Below, one piece after another: positions 14,682-21,299 of a stretch of 22,911 nt of DNA. Source of the stretch: Gammaproteobacteria bacterium. Its GTDB lineage: Bacteria; Pseudomonadota; Gammaproteobacteria; DRJJ01. Each line of letters begins with the position of its first letter. Positions within the stretch are counted from its first letter, which is position 1. Location of the stretch: positions 1 through 22,911 of the forward strand of contig DRJJ01000174.1 in assembly GCA_011052255.1 (NCBI GenBank), written 5' to 3'. The notes below the pieces were generated by a model. That model searched no databases, was not told the origin of the DNA, and saw nothing but the letters and a program-made list of their open reading frames with translations. A program made the translations under genes and the position numbers.

Positions 14682-14884
14682 TTATAGTCAGTCACTTTCA
14701 TTGAAGCGTAAATACTATTGAATCCAGCATCAATAGATGCCTTGTCAGTTACAGACATTATATACCGGGAATTATCTTTGATATTCTAACAAACAGAGAT
14801 GCAAGAACGTTTATTATTTTCAGTAAGCCATACAGGGCAACCGGACGAAGAATCAGGTCACCTGAATTAGGCGCCCCTCAGCAA

Positions 14885-14907
14885 AACAGGATCACCAAAT
14901 CCCTGTT
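14885..14907 (-). terminator. Probable terminator of the TPR/TlpA operon
   Basis: AACAGGAT (14885-14892) pairs with ATCCCTGTT (14899-14907) through a bulged base and a 6-nt loop. On the minus strand it overlaps the TAA of the thioredoxin-like gene and is followed by TTTT. In the plus direction the stem is followed by a longer T-run, but no plus-strand gene ends here. Confidence 0.5.
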
Positions 14908-15433
14908 ATTTTTTATTTTGTTCGGTCATAAATGTTTCCAGCACCTTGCGGTTGAGGGCACCCAATTGTTGGGCAAATAGCTTACCGGATGGGTCGTACA
15001 CCAGTGTCGTGGGAGTACCCTGTAGCATACCGCCACCCAGACTTTCTATAGTGCGCCCATTTCCAAGCAGGATGGGAAAGGTTATGAAATAGTCGTCAAC
15101 AAACTCACGTACCTCTTCTACGTCGGCCTGGCCAAAACTCGGGTAGTCCAGCGCCATACCGACTACAATTGCATCCTTGTCCTTGTGCGCATCATGAAAA
15201 TCCTGTAAATCCGGCATTTCTTCCACACAGGGCGGGCAACGCGGGCCCCATATATTAAAAAATACCCACTTTCCTTTGCCGATATACTCACTCAGGTGAT
15301 GTTGTTTGCCATCCATATCGGCAAGGCTTACATCCGGGCTTTCTGCATGAACTGGCACGGCCAGTATTGATAGTGAGAGTAGCAGTGACAATGTAGCGAT
15401 TCTATGCACTTTGATTACAAAAACTTTATTCAC
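14906..15433 (-). CDS. TlpA-like periplasmic thioredoxin-family protein
   Basis: Periplasmic thiol-disulfide protein of the TlpA/ResA/AhpC-TSA type. From the GTG at 15433 it is 175 aa: signal peptide (residues 1-30, ...AVPVHA), active site WGPRCPPC (Cys66, Cys69) and the cis-Pro loop GTPTTLV. The CPPC motif is typical of proteins acting in cytochrome maturation or as reductants. The frame is open to ATG 15472 (6 nt after the TPR gene), but that start lacks a ribosome-binding site and would give a very long signal n-region; GTG 15433 has GAGG 6 nt upstream and a normal signal peptide. 15472 remains possible. It follows a TPR gene, with which it forms an operon. Confidence 0.85.
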   Translation of the reverse strand: MNKVFVIKVHRIATLSLLLSLSILAVPVHAESPDVSLADMDGKQHHLSEYIGKGKWVFFNIWGPRCPPCVEEMPDLQDFHDAHKDKDAIVVGMALDYPSFGQADVEEVREFVDDYFITFPILLGNGRTIESLGGGMLQGTPTTLVYDPSGKLFAQQLGALNRKVLETFMTEQNKK

Positions 15434-15478
15434 GGTTAACCTCGACTGTAAATCTGGTAAGTGCTGTTTCATTCGTTA

Positions 15479-16291
15479 TTATTTAACGGGTGCACTTTCA
15501 TGCCAATTTCCCTCTGGCAAGAACATTGCTTCATCTTCCAGTGCTTTCGCTTCGGCAGTACGGCCTAGCGCCTTGAGTATTTCACTTTTGAGTAACATTG
15601 AATTGCGTGCTTCCGGCGCCAGTATCAACGCATTATCAACAGCCTGCAATGCAAACAGGTCCTGACCACTCAGGTAGTATGCCATCGCCAGATTGTGATG
15701 GCCTTTCTGGTAGCTTGGGTCAATCGTAACTGTTTTGGTGAAATGATTTATTGCTGTTTTATACTTTTTTCTTTGCGCCAGTACCACACCCAGATCATCA
15801 TGCGCCTCGGCGTTGTTCGGGTCCAGTGCTATCGCCCTGCTTAAATCCCTGTGGGCATTCTCACTGTCGCCCTTCCACAGATAACGTACCCCTCGTTTTG
15901 TGAAGGCTACTGAACTGTCTGGATGACGCTCGATATAGACGCTCAGGTCAGCTATACCTTCGTCAATATAGCCCATACGCCCGTTAGCCATGCCTCGACC
16001 ATACCACGCCTTATCCTGAAACGGATCCAGCTCTATTGCTCTGTTAAAGTCATTTATCGCGCTGTCAAAATCATGCATCATAAAATACAGGTTTCCGCGT
16101 TCTGTGTAGAGTACAGCATCGTCAGGTTTAATCTGTATCTGCAAGCTTATTTTCTGTAGCTTTTTTTCTGCCTGATCATAGGATAGCTCAGCTGCCAGGG
16201 TGCTGTTCGGCGACAACAAGGTTATCGTTGAGAACAAGGCGCCTGCCCTTAAAACTGAAAGATACTGCCGGATACAGCCATGCAATATCAT
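15479..16291 (-). CDS. Periplasmic TPR-repeat protein
   Basis: 270 aa from ATG 16291, which has AGGGGG 8 nt upstream; the frame is open to 16327 but that start lacks a site. A signal peptide (about 1-34, ending STLAA) leads to the periplasm. From about residue 50 there are at least five TPR units, recognisable by the W-L-G-Y/A/P spacing: AVLYTERGNLYFMMHDFDSA, AINDFNRAIELDPFQDKAWY, AFTKRGVRYLWKGDSENAHR, AEAHDDLGVVLAQRKKYKTA and GHHNLAMAYYLSGQDLFALQ. TPR proteins scaffold protein complexes; the partner could be the TlpA-like thioredoxin encoded 6 nt (or 45 nt) downstream. The upstream region holds a pentanucleotide repeat. Confidence 0.9.
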   Translation of the reverse strand: MILHGCIRQYLSVLRAGALFSTITLLSPNSTLAAELSYDQAEKKLQKISLQIQIKPDDAVLYTERGNLYFMMHDFDSAINDFNRAIELDPFQDKAWYGRGMANGRMGYIDEGIADLSVYIERHPDSSVAFTKRGVRYLWKGDSENAHRDLSRAIALDPNNAEAHDDLGVVLAQRKKYKTAINHFTKTVTIDPSYQKGHHNLAMAYYLSGQDLFALQAVDNALILAPEARNSMLLKSEILKALGRTAEAKALEDEAMFLPEGNWHESAPVK

Positions 16292-16420
16292 GCTTGAACC
16301 CCCTGTAATCAGGCCACTATGTGGCACACTATGCTATTTAGACCCTGCTAAAGCAGATTTATTCCATAAGAATCAAAAACTATTTCTGAAATGTCAGGCG
16401 CGTCACTCGCCGAAGTACGT

Positions 16421-16445
16421 AGAGGAGAGGAGAGGAGAGGAGAGG
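16421..16445. repeat. Pentanucleotide microsatellite (AGAGG)5
   Basis: Five perfect tandem copies of AGAGG (CCTCT on the minus strand), lying 8 nt after the DUF3012 stop codon and about 130 nt before the TPR start. Short tandem repeats of this kind are prone to slipped-strand change. It is outside every called gene, so any effect would be on transcription or RNA. Confidence 0.9.
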
Positions 16446-16453
16446 GATAAAAA

Positions 16454-16630
16454 TCATTTTTTCTGGAATAGGCAATGTTTAGTATAATCGGCAGCCTCGT
16501 TTGCACTCCAGTCACCGGCATCTTTCGCTTTCATGTGCCTGCACCAGGCCTCACTACCAACCGGAGGAGTACAGCCCGCCAGCACGATGAAAAATATGAT
16601 TGCTGTGATCACCGATAGTATCTGCTTCAT
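16454..16630 (-). CDS. Small DUF3012-family lipoprotein
   Basis: 58-residue lipoprotein. The N-terminal helix ends in the lipobox LAGC (17-20), so it should be lipidated on Cys20 after signal peptidase II cleavage. The mature part, TPPVGSEAWCRHMKAKDAGD followed by WSANEAADYTKHCLF, matches the DUF3012 pattern (E-x-W-C...K...DW-ANEA-DY--HC) with two conserved Cys. Function unknown. ATG 16630 starts 2 nt after the TAA of the double-receiver gene, so the two are one operon. It is below the usual length cut-off for gene calls. Confidence 0.85.
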   Translation of the reverse strand: MKQILSVITAIIFFIVLAGCTPPVGSEAWCRHMKAKDAGDWSANEAADYTKHCLFQKK

Positions 16631-16632
16631 GC

Positions 16633-17445
16633 TTACACATTGTCCTGTAACAGGGTGGTTATCAGATGCTTGATATGACTGGGGCGAAACGGCTTGTCAC
16701 AGATACCGGATACCCCGGCCTGCTGGACAGCCGCCAGTCGACTTTCATCATCTTCACTGGTCACCATTAGTACGGGTATCGCACGCTGGTTACTGCTTTC
16801 ACGTATGTGCTTTATCAATTTATCACCGTCCATATCCGGCATATTATAATCGGTTACCACCAGGTCAAAGAAATTCTGCTCAATGATATCAACCGCATCT
16901 GTGCCATCTTCAGCCTCGGTTATGTTCTCTATACCCATTTGCCTGAGTATGCGACATATATGCTTGCGCGCCATCGAACTGTCATCAACCACCAGTACCT
17001 CAAGATCATCCAGCACGTGATCATCCAGTACGGTTTCATCTGGCTGGATATGTTCAATGGTTGTGGTCAGGGCAACCTCCAGATCATGGGGCTGAAACGG
17101 TTTGGGTAATATCGCCACTACGCCGGCCTGACGTATTGGGTCCAGTGCCGAGAACGCGGTCTCGCTGGATACCAGCATAAAGGGTATGGTTTCGAGTTTT
17201 GGTCGTGTACGCATGGTGTGCACCAGCTCGGTGCCGGTCATTTCCGGCATATACATGGCGCTAATAACCAGGTCTGGCTGGGTAACATGCATCTCATCCA
17301 GCGCCTTGACCGCGCTCTGATACAGGCGTGCTTCTCGCACACCCATGTCACGTAGATGGTTTTCTATTATACGACCCTGAACCGGCGAGGGTTCTACCAC
17401 GCATATGCTCAGATCATTAATTTCCAGTTCCTGCTTGATATCCAT
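16633..17445 (-). CDS. Double-receiver (REC-REC) response regulator
   Basis: 270 aa with two receiver domains and no output domain. The second (about 147-270) is complete: acidic pair Asp154/Asp155, phospho-acceptor Asp199 (VVTDYNMPDMDG), Thr229/Ser230 and Lys251 (CDKPF). The first (about 12-130) is degenerate: Glu18 with Pro19 in place of the acidic pair and Ala63 where the acceptor Asp should be (VISAMYMPEMTG), though Lys115 is kept. So only one site can be phosphorylated; the first domain is likely a dimerisation or docking module. Such stand-alone REC proteins act as CheY-like phosphotransfer elements. No histidine kinase is in the window. GGCAGGCA precedes ATG 17445. The DUF3012 gene follows after 2 nt. 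Confidence 0.92.
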   Translation of the reverse strand: MDIKQELEINDLSICVVEPSPVQGRIIENHLRDMGVREARLYQSAVKALDEMHVTQPDLVISAMYMPEMTGTELVHTMRTRPKLETIPFMLVSSETAFSALDPIRQAGVVAILPKPFQPHDLEVALTTTIEHIQPDETVLDDHVLDDLEVLVVDDSSMARKHICRILRQMGIENITEAEDGTDAVDIIEQNFFDLVVTDYNMPDMDGDKLIKHIRESSNQRAIPVLMVTSEDDESRLAAVQQAGVSGICDKPFRPSHIKHLITTLLQDNV

Positions 17446-17494
17446 TGCCTGCCTGCCAAATTACCGAAAAACACGCCGTTTACACTTTATCGGT

Positions 17495-17518
17495 CACCCT
17501 GGCCTGAACTTAAGGGTG
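17495..17518 (-). terminator. Weak hairpin between cytochrome c gene and REC gene
   Basis: CACCCT (17495-17500) and AGGGTG (17513-17518), 6 bp with a 12-nt loop, 24 nt after the cytochrome gene stop on the minus strand. No T-tract follows; a weak candidate only. Confidence 0.3.
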
Positions 17519-17541
17519 CTCGATTTAAACAGTCGTATTTC

Positions 17542-17820
17542 TCAGAATTTATAATATTGACTATCCAGGTAGTTAACCACTGAGTCTAACTGCTGCGCAG
17601 ACCAGCCAGCCCGGGCCTGTTTACTGCAGCGGCTCACCTGTGCGTGTAGTGCATCCCTGTCTTGTATAAAGCGGTTAGCACGAGTATAAACACTGTTGTC
17701 GTGGCAGCCCTGGCATTTACCAGCGAGCAGTTGACCGCCCACAGCGTCATCCTTCGCGTAGGCGAAGCTAACAGCCATAAAACCAACTATCATAAGCACA
17801 GCCGTTATATATTTTTTCAT
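17542..17820 (-). CDS. Small periplasmic monoheme c-type cytochrome
   Basis: 92 aa. Signal peptide (1-22, ending FAYA), heme c motif CQGCH (36-40), then about 50 residues and the terminal YLDSQYYKF. There is no Met in the mature part outside the start, so the usual Met axial ligand of class I cytochrome c is missing; Cys65 (VSRCSKQ) or a His/Lys is the only candidate. This fits a group of small cytochromes ending in YYKF whose function is not known to me. It may be an electron carrier or a heme sensor. ATG 17820 overlaps the stop of the TerB-like gene (ATGA), so they are co-translated. Confidence 0.85.
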   Translation of the reverse strand: MKKYITAVLMIVGFMAVSFAYAKDDAVGGQLLAGKCQGCHDNSVYTRANRFIQDRDALHAQVSRCSKQARAGWSAQQLDSVVNYLDSQYYKF

Positions 17821-18275
17821 GTTCCCACCTCCTTCTGGATACGATGTTTAGCCGCGATAAAATCCCGATGGGATACATATAGTAAACCGGCTACCTTACG
17901 TAACAAATGCTCTTCATATTTATTCAATACCTTGTCAGCATAAGCTATACGCCATAATGATTCGATAACTTCTATTTTCTGCTCATTGGAAAAATGACTA
18001 TTGATAAGCGATGTAAACTGGTAGTAGTCATAAGACTCTTCTGCCTCCTGTTCTGCCAGAGACAGTATTGTGTCTACCTCGTGCTTGTCCAGACCAAAAT
18101 GCCGGTACAGCGCTGTTCTGATAACCTCACGTTCTTCTTCCTTTATGTCACCATCCATACGCATCATTTCGGCCAGCAGGACAGCCGTTGCCCGGTGAAC
18201 AGCCTGCTCTTCGCTGGCCTGACCCTCCACCGGGCTCATGCGCTCGGAAAAATACTGTTTGATTGCACTTAACAT
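17817..18275 (-). CDS. TerB-family (DUF533-like) protein
   Basis: 152 aa, all-alpha, cytoplasmic. The pattern VLLAEMMRMDGDIKEEEREV (32-51) with LYRHFGLDKHEVDTIL and LWRIAYADKVLNKYEEHLLR (107-126) is the double A-D-G/K-x-x-x-E-E repeat of the TerB fold, which often has metal-binding acidic residues. Tellurite-resistance TerB is the named member, but most such proteins, including this one, are not in ter operons; nothing here suggests tellurium. AAGG precedes ATG 18275 by 8 nt. It overlaps the cytochrome c gene by 4 nt. Confidence 0.85.
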   Translation of the reverse strand: MLSAIKQYFSERMSPVEGQASEEQAVHRATAVLLAEMMRMDGDIKEEEREVIRTALYRHFGLDKHEVDTILSLAEQEAEESYDYYQFTSLINSHFSNEQKIEVIESLWRIAYADKVLNKYEEHLLRKVAGLLYVSHRDFIAAKHRIQKEVGT

Positions 18276-18317
18276 TCTGAAAACCTTTATACAGAAAACT
18301 TCTGATCAAAAATACTC

Positions 18318-19238
18318 TTATGAGTTGGGTTTGAGTTCGCGTGCGGCCCAGTTAGCGAACTCGCGTCGGGTACAACTGCTTGCACTATGCAAACCATGCC
18401 CTTCCACAACACGATAAATCACCATGTTCTTGGCTGGTTCAGCATGACCTGCCTCGTCTATTATCTGACGCACTGACCATTCTATGCCATGCCGGCCATT
18501 GGTATAGTATCGACCCAACTGAATACCATCGGGTGTCATGCGCAGCCTGTCTGCGTGCTCCTGACTGAGAATAAACAAACGCTGCAGATCATCCGAAGTA
18601 ACATCGACAACCAGATCCATATCGGTAATGGCCTGCTCGATATGTTTTTTATCAATCACATGTTCTGCCCTGGCCGTATTGATGGCAGGCGCCTCGGAAA
18701 ATCGCATCAGGTTTGCCGGATAACGGCGCCACGGGAAAGCGTTGTTAAAAGTGATAGCAACGACCAGTATTACTGTTACGTTTAGTAATATGGGTGCCAT
18801 CACGTACTGGTAGCCCAATGCATGAATGGCTGGCCCACCTATAATCGCAGCCAGTGCAGTCGCCCCACCCGGTGGGTGTATACAGCCCAGTATGTGCATC
18901 GCACCGATAGCCAGCCCTACAGCCAGACCGGACGCCAGATAAATATCAGGAACCAGATGATAAACACTCACCCCGATAACAGCGGATACCAGGTGGCCGC
19001 CAATCAGTGACCAGGGCTGTGACAGGCGCCCGTGTGGCACCGCAAATAATAATACTGCAGAAGCGCCCATGGATGGCACAATCAGGGATGCGCCCTGTGC
19101 ACCGGTAATCTGAAAGCTGATGTAGGCAACCAGCGTAATACCTGCAACGCTACCCAGGGTCGAAACCAGTATCTCTGTGTTACTGACCCGGTCTGACTCA
19201 AACCCGAAAAAATTCAACAACGATTTGTAGATAGCCAA
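18318..19238 (-). CDS. HPP-family membrane protein with C-terminal extension
   Basis: 306 aa. The N-terminal 175 residues are the HPP domain: four to five transmembrane helices with SLIVPSMGASAVLLFAVPHG, LSQPWSLIGGHL and the signature GCIHPPGGATAL. HPP proteins of cyanobacteria and plastids transport nitrite, but most bacterial members are untested. After the last helix (NNAFPWRRYPANLM) comes about 120 residues of soluble sequence, in place of the tandem CBS domains often found there; I do not recognise this part. The start is a TTG at 19238 with AAGGGG 5 nt upstream, a good site; no ATG competes. It is followed by the TerB-like gene after 42 nt. Confidence 0.9.
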   Translation of the reverse strand: MAIYKSLLNFFGFESDRVSNTEILVSTLGSVAGITLVAYISFQITGAQGASLIVPSMGASAVLLFAVPHGRLSQPWSLIGGHLVSAVIGVSVYHLVPDIYLASGLAVGLAIGAMHILGCIHPPGGATALAAIIGGPAIHALGYQYVMAPILLNVTVILVVAITFNNAFPWRRYPANLMRFSEAPAINTARAEHVIDKKHIEQAITDMDLVVDVTSDDLQRLFILSQEHADRLRMTPDGIQLGRYYTNGRHGIEWSVRQIIDEAGHAEPAKNMVIYRVVEGHGLHSASSCTRREFANWAARELKPNS

Positions 19239-19285
19239 TGGTTCCCCTTTGTGCCGTTGTAATAAGTGCTAACAGACCCTGACGA

Positions 19286-19704
19286 CTAAAATCGTAAAAT
19301 CAGTCCCAGGCTTGCTTCAAGCTGATTCATGCCACTGCCGCTGTAACTGGCAACGCAGCCACCATTGCGGCAAAAAATATGTGAGGCACTATCCGTAACG
19401 ATACCATAGGTGCGCACGTCAAGGCGCAGGCCCATATTATCCATTAGATACCAGCGCACCCCCCCCCACCCAGGCTGTAAGAGAACTCGGTAGACGAATC
19501 ATAGCCTTGTTCCGGATCCAGATAGGCAGCGCCCAGAGTAAAGCTCAGGTAGGGTCGGGTGTCCTCATCTGTAACATCACCGCCTATTCGATAGCCGGCA
19601 AACGGTGTCAACTCTATTTCAGAATGAGCTGTACTGGTATACATAATCGTCAATATAAAATAAAAAGGCATGCAATATTTTTTTAGAGTCAAATTATTCA
19701 TCAT
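19286..19704 (-). pseudogene. Outer-membrane beta-barrel gene, frameshifted at a run of nine G
   Basis: As read, an 86-codon frame: signal peptide (1-28, ending TAHS), ELTPFAGYRIGG, then RPYLSFTLGAAYLDPEQG and SYSLGGGG, after which it enters a G9 tract (19459-19467 on this strand) and stops at 19444. In the next frame the protein goes on without a stop to TAG at 19286: VRWYLMDNMGLRLDVRTYGI, FCRNGGCVASYSGSG, and the barrel-ending LGLILRF. One more G (G10) or two fewer (G7) restores a 139-residue protein. The join between the GYRIGG strand and DTRPYLSF also looks like an internal loss of about 80-100 residues compared with related barrels as I recall them. So it is either a decaying gene or a phase-variable one; sequencing error in the homopolymer is also possible. 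Confidence 0.8.
19459..19467 (-). repeat. G9 homopolymer in the beta-barrel gene
   Basis: Nine consecutive C on the plus strand (G on the coding strand) at codons 80-82 of the reading frame. It is the longest G/C homopolymer I saw in the window and lies exactly where the two halves of the coding sequence go out of frame. Confidence 0.9.
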
Positions 19705-19736
19705 CCTGGCCTTGTTGATGCATTTCTTTCGTGGTG

Positions 19737-21284
19737 TTATGAGATATTTTCCTTGTCAGGCGAACAGGATACCGCCGCTCTGGTCGCAGGCATACGATAG
19801 AGCTCTTCAAGTGGAACAGATCTGCCGTTATCCAGCACGATACGAGCATGAGTGCGATTAAACTTGCGAGGTTCTGTGACACCAACTGAATGCGCAATCA
19901 CACCCACCTCGTGCACCATGTTTCTGCAATAATTGCTAACCCTTATAGCCTTGCCAATTGGCTCCAGACCTTTTTGCAGTTTCCTGTTATGGGTTGTGAT
20001 ACCTGTCGGGCAGGTGTTTTTGTTACATTGCAGTGCCTGAATGCACCCCAGTGCAAACATAAACCCTCTGGCCGTCACTACAAAGTCGGCCCCTACACAC
20101 AGGGCCCAGCCTACCTCTCCCGGTGTAATCAGTTTACCGGAAGCGATAAGCCTGATACGTTGCTTCAGATTATATTTTATTAGCAGGTCTGCCACCATAG
20201 GCAGGCTTTCACTTATCGGCAAGCCTACGTAGTCGATCAGACTCATTGGCGCGGCACCGGACCCACCCGTGGCACTGTCTATTGTTATAAAATCCGGTGC
20301 ACTTTCGATACCGCGTTTGTTGATGGCTTCAAACAACTCATCGAGCCAGCCATAGGCTCCAATCACACACTTGAAACCGGTTGGCTTGCCGGTAACCGTG
20401 CGTACACGCTCTATCATGTCCAGCAAATCATCGATACACTTGATATCGATATGTCGGTTCGGACTAATTGAATCTTCGCCTTCCGGTATGCCGCGTATTG
20501 CGGCTATCTCTGCCGTAACCTTACCGCCAGGCAGTATCCCGCCTTTCCCGGGCTTTGCCCCCTGGCTTAGTTTGATTTCGAACATTCTTACTTGTTCATG
20601 AGCCGCCACTTCACGCAGTTTTTCATCACTCAGCTTGCCTTGCTCATCACGCACACCATATTTTGCCGTACCAATTTGAAAAACAATGTCGCAGCCACCT
20701 TTCAGGTGATAGGGTGTCAAGCCACCTTCACCGGTATTCATCCAGCATCCCGCCTGGTAGGCGCCATTTGACAGCGCCAGTACTGCGGGTCGGGAGATAG
20801 CGCCAAAACTCATGGCGGATATATTGAACAACGAGTTGGTCACATAGGGGTTTTCACAGTACTCGCCTACGGTCACTTCTCCGACTTTTGCCGCATCTTC
20901 GCCCAGCACAGGGAACGGGCAATTAACAAACAAAATACTGCCTTCGTTGTGCATGTTACGTGTCGAACCAAACGCAACGGTGTTATCCAGATCTTTTGCA
21001 GCACGATAGACCCAGCTGCGTTCTGCACGGTTAAATGGCAACTCCTCCCGATCCATTGCAAAAAAATACTGTCGGAAAAACTGCCCAAGGTGTTCAAAAA
21101 AGTACCTTAAACGACCAACCACCGGATAATTACGCCGTATAGCATGTTTGGTCTGGGTAACATCAGCTATGTAAATAATAATGACGTAAAGTACTGCAAC
21201 GCCCAGTATCAGCACTAGAAATGCCGACATGTAAACCAGCACATCCAGCAGGAAAGTCAACTCCACTTTATCATTTTCGAACAC
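19737..21284 (-). CDS. Membrane-anchored FMN-binding glutamate synthase family protein
   Basis: 515 aa. A transmembrane helix near the N-terminus (about 12-40) is followed by the FMN-binding central domain related to the GltB synthase barrel: ISAMSFGAISRPAVLALSNG, GEGGLTPYHLKGG, LSQGAKPGKGGILPGGKV, TIDSATGGSGAAPMS and RLIASGKL. The 3Fe-4S ligands are present as C-x5-C-x4-C in GCIQALQCNKNTCPTGI. There is no glutaminase domain, so it does not make glutamate by the usual route; related proteins are of unknown substrate. The start is GTG 21284 with AGGAG 8 nt upstream. It lies 15 nt after the aldehyde dehydrogenase gene, so the two are an operon. Confidence 0.92.
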   Translation of the reverse strand: MFENDKVELTFLLDVLVYMSAFLVLILGVAVLYVIIIYIADVTQTKHAIRRNYPVVGRLRYFFEHLGQFFRQYFFAMDREELPFNRAERSWVYRAAKDLDNTVAFGSTRNMHNEGSILFVNCPFPVLGEDAAKVGEVTVGEYCENPYVTNSLFNISAMSFGAISRPAVLALSNGAYQAGCWMNTGEGGLTPYHLKGGCDIVFQIGTAKYGVRDEQGKLSDEKLREVAAHEQVRMFEIKLSQGAKPGKGGILPGGKVTAEIAAIRGIPEGEDSISPNRHIDIKCIDDLLDMIERVRTVTGKPTGFKCVIGAYGWLDELFEAINKRGIESAPDFITIDSATGGSGAAPMSLIDYVGLPISESLPMVADLLIKYNLKQRIRLIASGKLITPGEVGWALCVGADFVVTARGFMFALGCIQALQCNKNTCPTGITTHNRKLQKGLEPIGKAIRVSNYCRNMVHEVGVIAHSVGVTEPRKFNRTHARIVLDNGRSVPLEELYRMPATRAAVSCSPDKENIS

Positions 21285-21299
21285 GCACTGGTCTCCTGA

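Noticed and set aside
16200..16487. 95-codon plus-strand frame running through the (AGAGG)5 repeat
   Set aside because: It overlaps the antisense of the TPR signal peptide and DUF3012 gene; the repeat gives an artificial Arg/Glu/Gly-rich stretch.
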